Source: an uncultured bacterium (GTDB lineage: Bacteria > Bacillota > Clostridia > Oscillospirales > Acutalibacteraceae). From it: DNA of 64,000 nt. Of the stretch, positions 25,412 through 34,461 are shown in pieces. Position 1 is the first letter of the stretch; each line of letters starts with the position of its first letter. Made by a program: the position numbers and the translations under genes. The notes under the pieces were generated by a model that was not told where the DNA came from, did no database searches, and worked only from the letters and a program-made list of their open reading frames with translations. The stretch is from the NCBI GenBank assembly GCA_949283655.1, contig CASDTH010000032.1, positions 62,001 to 126,000 on the forward strand, read 5' to 3'.

Positions 25412-27271
25412 TTATCCAGGCAGGAAGGACTGAATCACCCGGGAAAGGACGCGCAGCAAAATCGTGTGCAACTCCTGTGGCTGATATACCTCTGTGCCGG
25501 TATCGGGCGCCTCTAGCATGCCTCCGGTAATGCTTACCCCAAAGGTTTTGCTCTTTGGCAGCTTCACCGCTCCCCACTGCTCATATGAAATGGTAACCGG
25601 TGCATAAAGCTGCCGCACATCCGGGATTTCACCCGTCAGCAGAATACGGGCGCTCTCGCCCGGGGTAAGCAGCTGCTCTGTATCGACGGCGAATTCCAGC
25701 CCTGTCCCTCTGCATACAATGCTTTTGAGCCGGACGCTGCGCTCTGCGGATAAATTTGTGACGGTCAGCGCCGTATCCGCCTGTGTCAGATAGCAGGAGC
25801 GGCTTTGGTCAAACTCAATATAAAGGTCGTCTGCCGCGTTATGCGAGAGGGCGAATTGAGGATATGCGGGATCAGAGCGAACATTCTCCAGCTCATCTGT
25901 CAGCAAAAGCTTGAGGTAAAGCGAGCGGCTGTAATCATCCCAATAGCTCATGCCGTGGAACTGCCCTTCAATAAACCAGGTGTTCTCGGGTAGGAACGCA
26001 CAAGAGGCATCCACCTCCATAGAGGGCGACACATGGTTGTGCCCTGGGTCCGCGCACACAGTTCCCTTCGGCTCATAATTGTTCGGGAAACGCTCACCCA
26101 GCGGTGCGCAATAGGCGCCGGAGGTATATTGCGTATCAATAATAAAATCAGAATTATTCTGGCTACCCGTGGCCAGGCCGCTGCCTGTGCTGGCCATGAT
26201 TGAAATAGCAATCCCATATTCCTCGCGCGCACGCCGCAGCGCTTCCCCCATCTGCGGCATGATATCCAGATGGGAACGATCTAGCTTTTCAATGAGCGCG
26301 GCGCTTTCCACTGGGTCGAGGTAGCGATCCCGCAAAATCAGGTAATCCTCCGCCGGCAGCAAATCCCACACGCTGCCGCAATAGCGCAGGACCGGCCACA
26401 GCCCCTCCCAAATCATCGCGCGCGCAGGCTCATCCAGCATATCGAGCGGGAGAAGGTCAAAGATCCACTCAAAATCATCCTCCATCACAAAGCCTGCCTG
26501 GATCATCTGCATCAGGGTGCGTTCGTCAAAGGAAATCCCCTCGTTATAAAGCAGATCGGCTACAATGGAGGAGCCGCACAGAGCAGGCACATTCAAAACA
26601 GCGCGGTTAACATCCCGCTTGTAGCCATAATCATAAAAGTAGAAGCCCGCCAGCTGGCCGCCGTGGCTGATACAGTGGAGGTTCACCTGGTCATGGCCGG
26701 TGAGCGCCTTCACCTGCTGAATAAAATCATCCAGCCGCTTCGCGGCGTCGACCTGGCTCCAACGCCAATCCACCGTGAAAGTAAACACATGATCCTCCCC
26801 CACCACATCCGCAATGGTCTGGGTGATCTGCGATTCCGCAATATATTGCTCCTCCCCACGCGCTTTCAACGTGCTCATGCGGGCATCCTCCGCGCGGTCT
26901 GGATACACGCTAACAGGGTATGCGCTCGTTCCATCCGGATTCATACGCAGTGTTTCAAAGCGCTCAGCGCACCCTTTGCTGAACGCCTCCACCAGCGCAT
27001 CCCAATTGCCTGTAAATGCCTTTCCAATTCCCTTGGCCAGCTGCGGTGCATATTTCAGCACCACTGGGAGCGTATTCTCCGCCGTAAGGTTCCAGATTTG
27101 CCGCTGCTGCGGCGTGCCGTAATCCACAAACAGTGTGGAGGAGGTGTAGCCCGCCAGCACGATCACCGGGTCATACCCGCAGCTGCATCTCTCTGCGGCA
27201 AGCGCCGCCGGGAACGCGGTGAGCAACAGGCATACCGTCAGCAGGATGCAAAGCGTTCTTTTCAGCTTCAA
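25412..27271 (-). CDS. Secreted alpha/beta-hydrolase, LCAT/lipase-like
   Basis: 619 residues. A cleavable signal peptide (MKLKRTLCILLTVCLLLTAF, then PAALAAE) is followed by DPVIVLAGYTSSTLFVD, which resembles the entry strand of LCAT-type lipases. HCISHGGQLAGF is a nucleophile elbow with Ser202, though the first Gly of GxSxG is Cys. A long helical cap region follows, and SPSMEVD with the surrounding HNHVS could supply the acid and His. The last 150 residues are beta-rich, like a carbohydrate- or wall-binding domain. The likely role is hydrolysis of a lipid or ester outside the cell. The start is TTG 27271 with GGGGAG seven bases upstream; no ATG is better placed. Confidence 0.7.
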   Translation of the reverse strand: MKLKRTLCILLTVCLLLTAFPAALAAERCSCGYDPVIVLAGYTSSTLFVDYGTPQQRQIWNLTAENTLPVVLKYAPQLAKGIGKAFTGNWDALVEAFSKGCAERFETLRMNPDGTSAYPVSVYPDRAEDARMSTLKARGEEQYIAESQITQTIADVVGEDHVFTFTVDWRWSQVDAAKRLDDFIQQVKALTGHDQVNLHCISHGGQLAGFYFYDYGYKRDVNRAVLNVPALCGSSIVADLLYNEGISFDERTLMQMIQAGFVMEDDFEWIFDLLPLDMLDEPARAMIWEGLWPVLRYCGSVWDLLPAEDYLILRDRYLDPVESAALIEKLDRSHLDIMPQMGEALRRAREEYGIAISIMASTGSGLATGSQNNSDFIIDTQYTSGAYCAPLGERFPNNYEPKGTVCADPGHNHVSPSMEVDASCAFLPENTWFIEGQFHGMSYWDDYSRSLYLKLLLTDELENVRSDPAYPQFALSHNAADDLYIEFDQSRSCYLTQADTALTVTNLSAERSVRLKSIVCRGTGLEFAVDTEQLLTPGESARILLTGEIPDVRQLYAPVTISYEQWGAVKLPKSKTFGVSITGGMLEAPDTGTEVYQPQELHTILLRVLSRVIQSFLPG

Positions 27272-27318
27272 AATAAATCTCCCCTTTTTAAATTCTATTT
27301 AAAAAATAAAATGATCAT

Positions 27319-27365
27319 AACCCCGCCGCATGCCGCTTATGTGCAAGCCCCGGCGGGGTTTCTCT
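27319..27365. terminator. Hairpin between the GH13 and lipase-like genes
   Basis: AACCCCGCCG (27319-27328) pairs with CGGCGGGGTT (27351-27360). It follows the GH13 stop on the minus strand. The T-run is short, so termination may be partial. Confidence 0.6.
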
Positions 27366-27368
27366 GCT

Positions 27369-28946
27369 TTACGCCTTGTAAATCACAAAGCTTTCGCCTT
27401 CCATTTTCAGCGTGCAGCCGGTATCCGTTTTGACGGCCTCAACTGCCCCGCCCAGCGCATACAGCGGCTCCCCCACCGCGCAGGGAAGCGCCGCCTCGCA
27501 TGCACGCGCAGCAGGGTTCACAGCGATGATCAGCCTCTGCCCACCGCCCTCGCGTGCATACACGAGGGGGTAAGCATGATCCTGCACAAAGAGGATTTCA
27601 AAATCCGCAGTGTTGCCCAAGGCAGGGTTCGCCTTGCGCAGGGCGATAATTTCCTTGACAAAGTGCAGGATCGAGTCGGGATCCTTCTCTTCCTGCGCAA
27701 CGTTCGGCCGGTTTTCATCCGGATCGATGGGGAGGTAGAGCGCGTCTGCCTCCGCCGTAGAAAAGCCTGCATTTTTGCCGGTATCCCACTGCATGGGTGT
27801 GCGCGCGCCAGTGCGGAACATGCTCCCCTCCACCGGCTCCAGATCATTAATTTGCCGCATGCCGATTTCATCGCCATAATACAGAAACGGAATGCCCGGC
27901 ATGGTGTAAATAAACCCATATGCCAGCTTGATGTCCAGCGCGCTCAAGCTCTTGGGGCGGCGGAAGATGTCATGGTTGCCCGTAATCAGGCAGATGTAGC
28001 CCTTCCCTTTCGTGCGCGCCAAAAAATCAGTGTATTCCCTGGCAAACTCCTTGGCATCCCCCTGGCCGCGCGGGTCAAAGAAGGGGGTAGCGTCAAGATC
28101 CTCCGGGTCTCCAAAATCAAACAATTTGGAAAATCCCTGCGCATTCATCTGCAAATAAAAATCCATAGGGAAGCCCGCTTCAATGGCCTCCGGCGGCACC
28201 CCCCATTCAGAAACAAACGCCGCCTGCGGGAACTCCCGGTTGATCTCCGGGAAGATTCGCTGCCAAATCTTAACGGTCTCCGGGCGGCCAGGCCCGTCAT
28301 CCTTAACCAGGGAGAATGCCATATCCACCCGGAAGCCGTCCACACCCTTTTGCAACCAAAAACGAATGATATCCTGCACGCCTTCAATGGTTTCCTGCAC
28401 GGCGGGTGCGTCCGCTGGCATCTGCCACGGCTGCGTGAGCTTGGCATAGCCGTAGTTTAGCGACGGCTGGATGGGATAGAAATTGTAGTGATACAGCCCC
28501 TCCCGCGTGCCACGGCTCTTATTCAGGCCAAATACCTGCTTGGTATCCGGCGTTGTCCAGATATAACGGTCGGAATAGATATTGGGATCCTTCTGGCTGG
28601 ATTTTAAAAACCACTCGTGCTCCTCCGAGGTGTGGCCCGGCACCAGATCCAAAAAAAGGTGCATGCTGCGGCGGTGCATTTCAGCAATCAGCCGCTCCAT
28701 ATCCTCCATCGTGCCATAACGCGGCGCAATCTGCTTATAGTCCTGCACGTCATACCCGGCATCCCCAAAGGGGGAGAGGTAGCAGGGGTTCATCCAGATT
28801 GCATTAAAACCAAGGCCCTGAATATAATCCAGCTTTTCAAGAATTCCAGGTAGATCGCCAATTCCATCCCCGTTGGTATCTAGGTAAGATTGTGGATAAA
28901 TCTCATAAAACAGTGCGTCCTCAAGCCATTTGGGTTGGTTTGCCAT
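27369..28946 (-). CDS. Glycoside hydrolase family 13 alpha-glucosidase-type enzyme
   Basis: 525 residues. The N terminus WLEDALFYEIYPQSYLDTNGDGIGDLPGI is typical of oligo-1,6-glucosidase/trehalose hydrolase relatives. The four conserved regions are visible: LDLVPGHTS, GFRVDMAF with nucleophile Asp208, VSEWG with acid/base Glu247, and ITGNHD with His325-Asp326. A C-terminal beta domain ends the protein. It has no signal peptide and is cytosolic, so it should split short alpha-glucosides after uptake. The usual region-I Asn-His is Gly-His here. The GPH symporter about 10 kb away could supply substrate, but they are not linked. ATG 28946 has a GGAAAGGATGAG site; the frame runs on to 29102 without one. 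Confidence 0.9.
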   Translation of the reverse strand: MANQPKWLEDALFYEIYPQSYLDTNGDGIGDLPGILEKLDYIQGLGFNAIWMNPCYLSPFGDAGYDVQDYKQIAPRYGTMEDMERLIAEMHRRSMHLFLDLVPGHTSEEHEWFLKSSQKDPNIYSDRYIWTTPDTKQVFGLNKSRGTREGLYHYNFYPIQPSLNYGYAKLTQPWQMPADAPAVQETIEGVQDIIRFWLQKGVDGFRVDMAFSLVKDDGPGRPETVKIWQRIFPEINREFPQAAFVSEWGVPPEAIEAGFPMDFYLQMNAQGFSKLFDFGDPEDLDATPFFDPRGQGDAKEFAREYTDFLARTKGKGYICLITGNHDIFRRPKSLSALDIKLAYGFIYTMPGIPFLYYGDEIGMRQINDLEPVEGSMFRTGARTPMQWDTGKNAGFSTAEADALYLPIDPDENRPNVAQEEKDPDSILHFVKEIIALRKANPALGNTADFEILFVQDHAYPLVYAREGGGQRLIIAVNPAARACEAALPCAVGEPLYALGGAVEAVKTDTGCTLKMEGESFVIYKA

Positions 28947-29025
28947 AGAGCACTCATCCTTTCCATCATTCGCTCGTTCTATTTCACGCAAAGCTTTGTC
29001 TGCTCTGCCTAAAATATATACCTTT

Positions 29026-29054
29026 AGTATAAGCTTCTTTATCGAAAAAGTAAA
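29026..29054 (-). promoter_or_regulatory. Promoter of the GH13 gene
   Basis: On the minus strand, TTTACT (29049-29054), 17 bases, TATACT (29026-29031). Confidence 0.6.
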
Positions 29055-29376
29055 GTGCCAGTGTGTAAAGTACAACCATAATTTTCCGCGGTACGAGGCC
29101 ATGGTGCATCAGGCGCCACCCTTCTCCGCAGGGCCGCCTTGCCCCGCATGGTGAAAAAGGCGCACGGCCGGTTCCCGAACGGGCAGTGTTTGTACCCTGC
29201 GGCGGCGCAACGCGCAAAAACCCGCCACACAGGCGAAGCGGCGCCAACCATTCCAGCGGAATGGCTCTGCACCGCCTGCTTTGCGCAGCGGGCCTCGGTT
29301 GCGCTGGCAGAAAAAGGGATCATCACGCCCCTCTCTGCGCCGGCGCCTATTATTCTATTCTGTGCCTCTGCCAGAT
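29055..29376. other. GC-rich intergenic stretch without a gene
   Basis: Several open frames cross this region, but none has a ribosome binding site or recognisable product. It is unlike repeat families A and B. I see nothing else I can support. Confidence 0.5.
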
Positions 29377-30060
29377 TCAGGTGTTGAGATAATCATCTAC
29401 CACCTTGCCATCCTGAATGCGGACAACGCGCTTGGCCTCCGCCGCGATTCCATTGTCATGCGTAATCAGCACAACGGTGCGCCCTTCCTCGCTAAGTTCA
29501 TGCAGGATGTGCATAACCTCCTTGCCGGAGTGGGAGTCCAGGTTGCCCGTCGGCTCGTCGGCCAGAATGACAGGAGGCCGCGCCGCCACCGCGCGCGCAA
29601 TTGCAACACGCTGTTGCTGGCCGCCGGACATTTCCGCAGGTCGGTGGTTCAGCCGGTGCCCAAGCCCAACGCGCTCCAGCGCCTTCACTGAGAGCTCGTG
29701 CCGCTGCTGGGCCGGCATCCCGCGGTATACAAGCGGGAGCTCAACGTTCGCCTGCGCTGTCAGGCTGGGAATGAGGTTAAACCCTTGGAAGATAAAGCCG
29801 ATCTGCTTGTTACGGATCTCTGAGAGCTTATCATCAGAAAGCTTGGAAACATCCTCGTCATCCAGATAATACTCCCCGCTGGTGGGGGAATCCAGCAGGC
29901 CAATCATATTCATCAGCGTAGATTTCCCGGAGCCAGACTGCCCTACGATCGCGACAAACTCTTCCCTCTCAATTTTGAGCGTTACCCCGTCCAGTGCGTG
30001 AACCTCATTCTCCCCTGGGTTATAAATTTTATAAACATTGCGAATGTCAATCAGCGGCAA
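29377..30060 (-). CDS. ABC transporter ATP-binding protein, MacB/LolD type
   Basis: 227 residues. Walker [11 protein letters not shown]-loop FIFQGFNL, signature MSGGQQQR, Walker [13 protein letters not shown] and switch ITHD are all intact. The GNLD D-loop and the insertion pattern place it with LolD/MacB/FtsE-type ATPases, which drive lipoprotein or peptide export or mechanotransmission with a separate four-helix permease. No permease gene is next to it, so its partner must be encoded elsewhere. The frame opens at GTG 30069, but that codon touches the GGAGT site; TTG 30060 is eight bases away and gives [13 protein letters not shown], the usual start of this family. Confidence 0.9.
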   Translation of the reverse strand: MPLIDIRNVYKIYNPGENEVHALDGVTLKIEREEFVAIVGQSGSGKSTLMNMIGLLDSPTSGEYYLDDEDVSKLSDDKLSEIRNKQIGFIFQGFNLIPSLTAQANVELPLVYRGMPAQQRHELSVKALERVGLGHRLNHRPAEMSGGQQQRVAIARAVAARPPVILADEPTGNLDSHSGKEVMHILHELSEEGRTVVLITHDNGIAAEAKRVVRIQDGKVVDDYLNT

Positions 30061-30150
30061 GCAAACCACTCCTTCCGCCTCTCATAATAGGATGCTTTCA
30101 TATTAAACGGTGCATGTGTGCAAGTTAAGAAAAATTTGTAAACGAACTGT

Positions 30151-30181
30151 GAATGAAGCAGGCATTTTTCACCGCATAGTA
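30151..30181 (+). promoter_or_regulatory. Possible sigma-G promoter of the spoVA locus
   Basis: GAATG (30151-30155) and CATAGTA (30175-30181) resemble the forespore sigma-G boxes GHATR and CATWHTA, with a 19-base gap, one base longer than usual and one -10 mismatch. Position, about 100 bases before spoVAC, fits. Confidence 0.35.
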
Positions 30182-30281
30182 CAAAGGCTGCTTTCAAGCA
30201 GCCGTCTCTCCGGCGCACCGCGTATATCTCCGCGTCTATCGGGAAAAATAGTGCTATTCAAAAGAAAAAGGAGGCTCCACT

Positions 30282-30725
30282 ATGGCTGTCACAGGCAATG
30301 AATACAGCAAAATGGCAAAGCAGGCCTCGCCCCCCTCCCATAAGGTAGCCAATCTTTTCAAGGCGTTCCTGATCGGTGGGCTCATCTGCACGTTTGGCCA
30401 AGCGCTCAACAGCCTTTATCTGATGGCGCATTTGAGCGAAGACCAGGCTAAAACAACGGTTTCCATCACTCTAATCGCTATTACGGCAATTTTAACAGCG
30501 TTCGGCGTTTTTGACAAGATCGCGCGTCACGCAGGCGCAGGGACGATTGTGCCGATCACAGGCTTTGCCAACGCAGTTGTGTCACCGGCGATGGAGTTCC
30601 AAAGCGAAGGCAGGATCCTCGGCACCGGAACACAAATTTTTTCCGTAGCAGGCCCTGTGATCCTGTACGGGCCTGCGGCCGCAGTGCTCTATGGCCTGAT
30701 CCTCTGGATCTTTCGATTATTTTAA
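30282..30725 (+). CDS. spoVAC: Stage V sporulation protein AC
   Basis: 147 residues. A short hydrophilic N terminus is followed by about four membrane helices. Typical SpoVAC features are KAFLIGGLICTFGQ, FDKIARHAGAGTIVPITGFANAVVSPA, and EGRILGTGTQIFSVAGPVILYG. In the forespore inner membrane it acts as a channel for dipicolinic acid and is mechanosensitive in germination. It starts with AAAAGGAGG. spoVAD follows 15 bases later. Confidence 0.96.
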   Translation: MAVTGNEYSKMAKQASPPSHKVANLFKAFLIGGLICTFGQALNSLYLMAHLSEDQAKTTVSITLIAITAILTAFGVFDKIARHAGAGTIVPITGFANAVVSPAMEFQSEGRILGTGTQIFSVAGPVILYGPAAAVLYGLILWIFRLF

Positions 30726-30740
30726 AAGGAGAAAAAGCTC

Positions 30741-31754
30741 ATGGCAATGCGAGCCGGACGATACACCATCACACTGCCCTCTCGCCCCACAGTGCTTGGC
30801 TTTGGCGCAGTCGGCGGGAAAAAGGAAGGCGAGGGCCCGCTGGCAGCGGAATTTGACCAAATTTTTGAGGATGCCACCCTGGGTGAAGCCTCCTGGGAAA
30901 AGGCGGAGAGCAAGCTGCACCGGGAGGCTGTACTCCGTGCCCTGAACAAGGCGCAAAAAAGCCCTGCGGATATAGATGTTATTTTTGCAGGCGACCTGCT
31001 CAGCCAGTGCATCGGCACCTGCTTTGGAATTCGCGAGCTGGATATGCCGTTTGCAGGGCTTTACGGTGCCTGCTCGACCATGGCGCTTTCTCTGTTGATG
31101 GCAGCCGTTTTTATTGACACAGGCACGGCGAGGCTGGCGATAGCCTCTACCTCCTCACACTTTTGCTCGGCGGAAAAGCAATTCCGCCTCCCGCTGGAAT
31201 ATGGCGGCCAGCGCCCGCCCTCCGCTCAATGGACGGCAACGGCAGCCGGGGCCGCAGTGCTCGGAGCCTCCGGTGAGGGGCCGCGTGTGGAGTCCGTCAT
31301 CATCGGCAAAATGCAGGATCTTGGCATTCAGGATGCCAACAATATGGGCGCTGCCATGGCGCCTGCGGCCAGTTCAACAATTGCCGCCTTTTTGCACGAT
31401 ACGTGCACCACACCCGAGGAATATGATATGATCCTTACCGGGGATTTGGGCGCCATCGGCTCCAAGCTGCTCATCGAGCTGCTGCGTAAGGATTACCAAA
31501 TCGATATTGCCAGCGTGCATGCGGATTGCGGGCTGATGCTATATGATCTGGACCGACAGGATGTCAACGCCGGCGCCTCCGGCTGCGGCTGCAGCGGCAG
31601 CGTCGTATGCTCCTATATTATGAGCCGCCTCAAGCAGGGGGAGCTCAAGCGCGTTCTATTTGTGGGCACCGGCGCATTGATGAGTGCGGTTTCCTCCAAG
31701 CAGGGGGAAACGATTCCAGGCATCGCGCACGGCGTGCTTCTGACAAACGGTTGA
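30741..31754 (+). CDS. spoVAD: Stage V sporulation protein AD
   Basis: 337 residues. It has a thiolase-like fold, with an intact SpoVAD core: DIDVIFAGDLLSQCIGTCFGIR, GLYGACSTMALSL, STSSHFCSAEKQFRLPLEYG and CGCSGSVVCSYIM. It binds dipicolinic acid and sits on the outer face of the inner spore membrane. It is co-transcribed with spoVAC and a small downstream ORF. Confidence 0.96.
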   Translation: MAMRAGRYTITLPSRPTVLGFGAVGGKKEGEGPLAAEFDQIFEDATLGEASWEKAESKLHREAVLRALNKAQKSPADIDVIFAGDLLSQCIGTCFGIRELDMPFAGLYGACSTMALSLLMAAVFIDTGTARLAIASTSSHFCSAEKQFRLPLEYGGQRPPSAQWTATAAGAAVLGASGEGPRVESVIIGKMQDLGIQDANNMGAAMAPAASSTIAAFLHDTCTTPEEYDMILTGDLGAIGSKLLIELLRKDYQIDIASVHADCGLMLYDLDRQDVNAGASGCGCSGSVVCSYIMSRLKQGELKRVLFVGTGALMSAVSSKQGETIPGIAHGVLLTNG

Positions 31755-31769
31755 CAGGAGGGATATGGC

Positions 31770-31961
31770 ATGGATGAACTGCTCCGCGATTTACAGCTGC
31801 TGGCGCTCGCCTCCAACACGCTGCGGCTGCTCAGCGTTTTCAAAAAAGTAATCATCGGGCTGATGGTGGGGTTTGCCGCACTGCGTGCGCTGCGCGCCGC
31901 ACTGCGGTGGATCCAATCGGGCGCAGCGCTTCAAGCCAGCCTTCGCAGGCGGCTCTCCTAA
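31770..31961 (+). CDS. Small single-helix membrane protein in the spoVA locus
   Basis: 63 residues with one predicted membrane helix (VIIGLMVGFAALRAL) after an amphipathic stretch DLQLLALASNTLRLL. A strong AGGAGGG site precedes it, and it begins 15 bases after spoVAD, so it is very likely translated. It occupies the place where spoVAE is usual but shows no resemblance to SpoVAE, which is nearly twice as long with several helices. Its last residues, rich in Arg and Leu, run into the GC-rich repeat block. Function unknown; a SpoVA accessory role is inference from position. Confidence 0.6.
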   Translation: MDELLRDLQLLALASNTLRLLSVFKKVIIGLMVGFAALRALRAALRWIQSGAALQASLRRRLS

Positions 31962-32156
31962 AGCGGCCCTGGAAGGCCAGTCGGAACGGCCAGGACCGTT
32001 CCGAAAGCTTCGATCAACCGCTATGCTTTTATTTCACGCTCAGGCCACGGAGGCCCATCCTTTTCCCCCGTCGGAAAAGGATGCAAAAGGACGTTGATAA
32101 ACGGCACTGCGGCGGCGGTATTTAAATTTGCCACACCACAGCGCGTTCGGCGAACG

Positions 32157-32313
32157 CTTCCCGAACTCAGCCGCTCACGCGGCTTCAAACAGGCGGGAAG
32201 GTTCGCTTTTTGCCCTTCGGGCCCAAAAGTCCCCTCACGTGCACGCAGTGGGTGACATCAGCTGCCGCCTGGGCCTATCGTTACGTTTGAGGCCCTGAAC
32301 AACGGCTTACAGG
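32157..32313 (-). repeat. Dispersed repeat family B, copy 2 (inverted)
   Basis: This is the reverse complement of copy 1 at 1559-1711 with scattered changes. Shared blocks include CCTGTAAGC, GGGCCTCAAAC, AACGATAGGCC, GGGCAAAAAGCGAACC and GCCGCGTGAGCGGCTGAG. It lies in opposite orientation to copy 1. Confidence 0.75.
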
Positions 32314-32452
32314 TTCCGCCGGGCCGGAACGAAAGTTGATTGTAGGGTCGGGTCTTGACCCGACCGCGCCCAATGGCGCCTTCAGTCTCACTTTGAGAAA
32401 GCCTCTACTGGTAGGCCAGCGGCGGCAGGCTCCACAAACTCACGGCGGGCCC

Positions 32453-32525
32453 GTGAGGGGACTTGCCTGCTTGCAGGCAAGCGAGTGCACAAACTGTTTG
32501 AGACCGCGTGAGCGGTCGAGTTTTT
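32453..32525 (+). repeat. Dispersed repeat family B, partial copy 3
   Basis: It shares the frame GTGAGGGG, a central hairpin (here CTTGCCTGC/GCAGGCAAG in place of CTTTTTGGCCC/GGGCAAAAAG), CTGTTTGA and CCGCGTGAGCGG followed by GAGTT. The hairpin arms differ while base pairing is kept, which suggests the structure matters more than the sequence. Confidence 0.5.
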
Positions 32526-32653
32526 GTGTGCCGCGCCGAACCGATTCCAAGGGATTTAAAAGCCTATCCGTGCCGCCGCTGGCCGTTCGCGGGGTCGAGG
32601 GGCGAACCCCCTCGGCTGCTTCTCTTCTCGCATCGGTGTACAGGGGGCAACAG

Positions 32654-32810
32654 CGGTTTTCAGCGCCATGGCCGCGTCCCTGGCGGCGTTATCCTCCTTG
32701 CGTTCCATCAAGGAAAGCTGCGTCGTCTGCCTTGCCAGAATCACGGCCATGGGCTAAAAACTCCATAGGACCGCTCCGGCAGCTCAGGCGAGGGGATCGC
32801 AAGGCCGCAG
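32654..32810 (-). repeat. Dispersed repeat family A, copy 2 (inverted)
   Basis: The reverse complement aligns end to end with 225-382: both start CTGCGGCCTTGCGATCCCCT and end GCGCTGAAAACCG. Confidence 0.75.
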
Positions 32811-32964
32811 GGCGCGGCCGGGCTGCCCGCCCTGCCGTGCCCGAGAACGCAGCGAGCGCCCGCCTGAGCCTGCCGGACGGCGCTGCTTCCCCCTGTACGC
32901 CGATGCTGGTTCTCTTGCAGAAGCAAGAGAATGGACGCGTGTGCAACGCAGCCAGGCATTCACT

Positions 32965-33003
32965 AAAAAAGCCCCGTGCGCGGTGAGAGCGCACAGGGCT
33001 TTT
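32965..33003 (-). terminator. Intrinsic terminator of the M28 peptidase genes
   Basis: On the minus strand, AAAAGCCC and GTGCGC pair with GCGCAC and GGGCTTTT around a short loop, followed by more T. It lies 50 bases after the stop codon at 33053. Confidence 0.82.
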
Positions 33004-33052
33004 GCTCTTCTTTGCAGGCGCGCCGCTCCAAATCGGAGCTTATGCCCTATGC

Positions 33053-34315
33053 TCAGGAGCGATATTTGGCTTCATATTTCGCAAGGCCGCCGTTCGCATC
33101 AAACAGACGGGCCGTTTCCTCACAAATCTTCAGGGAGAGCTCAATGCAATCCTCCCCGATATTGTCAGGCGTATCCTCACGGGTATGATAATAGGTTTTC
33201 GGGTCATGATTCACGCCGCAGAAGCCGGCTGCCGTCAGGCCATACATCGAAAAGCCCTCCGCATCGATAGCTCCGGGGTAAATCTGTGCGCGCGGCATAT
33301 CAATGCCCACGTTGACGCCCGCCTCATGGATCAGATCTCCAACCGCCTCACTGTCGTGCACCGTCCAGGTGCAGCCCTTGGTGTAAACCTGCAGCTGCTC
33401 CACCTCGCGCATTGTATCCATGGATACAAAAACGGTTTCCACATCCTGCAAATCCTTGCGGTGGCGCTTCGCATAGGCCTTCGCCCCGCGCAGGCCCGCC
33501 TCCTCAGAACCGGAGATCAGGCAGCAGACCTCTGTGTTTTCAAAACGGAAATCCCGGTCCGCCATCTGCTTGAGCACTGCAATTGCAATATAGCAGGCGG
33601 AGAGATTATCGTTCGCGCCATCCACAATCACACGCCAGTTGATGAAAAACAGGATCAGGATGCAGAATGGAATCAGGCACAACGAGATGATGCCCAGCAC
33701 CTTCCACGCGCCCTCCATCACGAAAGCGCCGCCGGCAGAGTGGATGACTGCGGCAAGGTTAAAGGCAAACATCGCAAACAGGCTGATGACTGCGCCGCCG
33801 ATCACCGGCACCAGCGCCGCCAGCTGCCCGTGCAGAGAGAAGGTCCACTCATAGGCTGCATCCGCATGGCCGCCGAAAATAATGCGGCGTTTCACCTCAC
33901 CCGTAGGCTTACGGCGCGCCATCACATTGCGGGAAACCCTCTTTGGAAACAGGAAATCCACAAACGAGCGGTACATTAAAAATTCAAACAGGAACATCAG
34001 AATGGATACAAACGTCAAAATAACGCCGATCACCGGGAACACAATGCTCTTCGGCGCCAACCAGTACATCAGCACAGAAATCAGCGCAAACAGGCCATCT
34101 AGAATGATGAATCCCATAAAGGCGTGCGGATGCAGGTCGAAATCCTCCATCTCCACCTCATCTGCATATTTCTTGAGCTCATCGCGGAAGAACTCCTGCG
34201 CCTTGCGCTCGCTCTCCGTGCCGGGCGCACGATTTTTGTAGTGCTCGCATACATAGCGGATACCATCTGTCATATATTGCAAAATGGTACTCTTTTCCGT
34301 TTGTGTTACAGCCAT
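33053..34315 (-). CDS. Membrane-embedded M28-family aminopeptidase, copy 1
   Basis: 420 residues. An N-terminal soluble part is split by two membrane helices (residues 70-125: FMGFIILDGLFALISVLMYW and IVFPVIGVILTFVSILMFLF), and two more helices lie between GGHADAAYEW and GANDNLSA. The di-zinc ligands of M28 are present in order: His and Asp in FGGHADA, Asp in GANDN, Glu-Glu in SGSEEAGL, Asp in SMDTM, His in YYHTRED. The helices inserted inside the catalytic domain are unusual for the family. It should cleave N-terminal residues of peptides at the membrane. ATG 34315 has a GGGAGAG site. It is a tandem paralogue of the next gene, 146 bases away. Confidence 0.88.
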   Translation of the reverse strand: MAVTQTEKSTILQYMTDGIRYVCEHYKNRAPGTESERKAQEFFRDELKKYADEVEMEDFDLHPHAFMGFIILDGLFALISVLMYWLAPKSIVFPVIGVILTFVSILMFLFEFLMYRSFVDFLFPKRVSRNVMARRKPTGEVKRRIIFGGHADAAYEWTFSLHGQLAALVPVIGGAVISLFAMFAFNLAAVIHSAGGAFVMEGAWKVLGIISLCLIPFCILILFFINWRVIVDGANDNLSACYIAIAVLKQMADRDFRFENTEVCCLISGSEEAGLRGAKAYAKRHRKDLQDVETVFVSMDTMREVEQLQVYTKGCTWTVHDSEAVGDLIHEAGVNVGIDMPRAQIYPGAIDAEGFSMYGLTAAGFCGVNHDPKTYYHTREDTPDNIGEDCIELSLKICEETARLFDANGGLAKYEAKYRS

Positions 34316-34461
34316 TCCTCTACTCTCCCTTTCTAAAAATAAAGTTCTCGCAATCAAGGCGGGCGCAGGCCGCCTGGGCAACCCCGCAGGTTTGGGCACG
34401 CCGCCCACCCTCTGGGCATTCCAAAGCCGTATCGGATCGCTCCGGCGGCAAATGGGAAGCA

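Larger units (their letters stand above)
31962..33052. other. Gene-free block rich in dispersed repeats
   Basis: Nearly 1.1 kb without a supportable gene. It holds repeat copies B2, B3 and A2, the palindrome GGGTCGGGTC/GACCCGACC near 32345-32368, and the terminator of the M28 gene. The open frames here lack ribosome binding sites and change arbitrarily between repeat copies. Confidence 0.7.

Noticed and set aside
31770..31961. Annotation as spoVAE
   Set aside because: Too short, one helix, and no similarity to the SpoVAE pattern.
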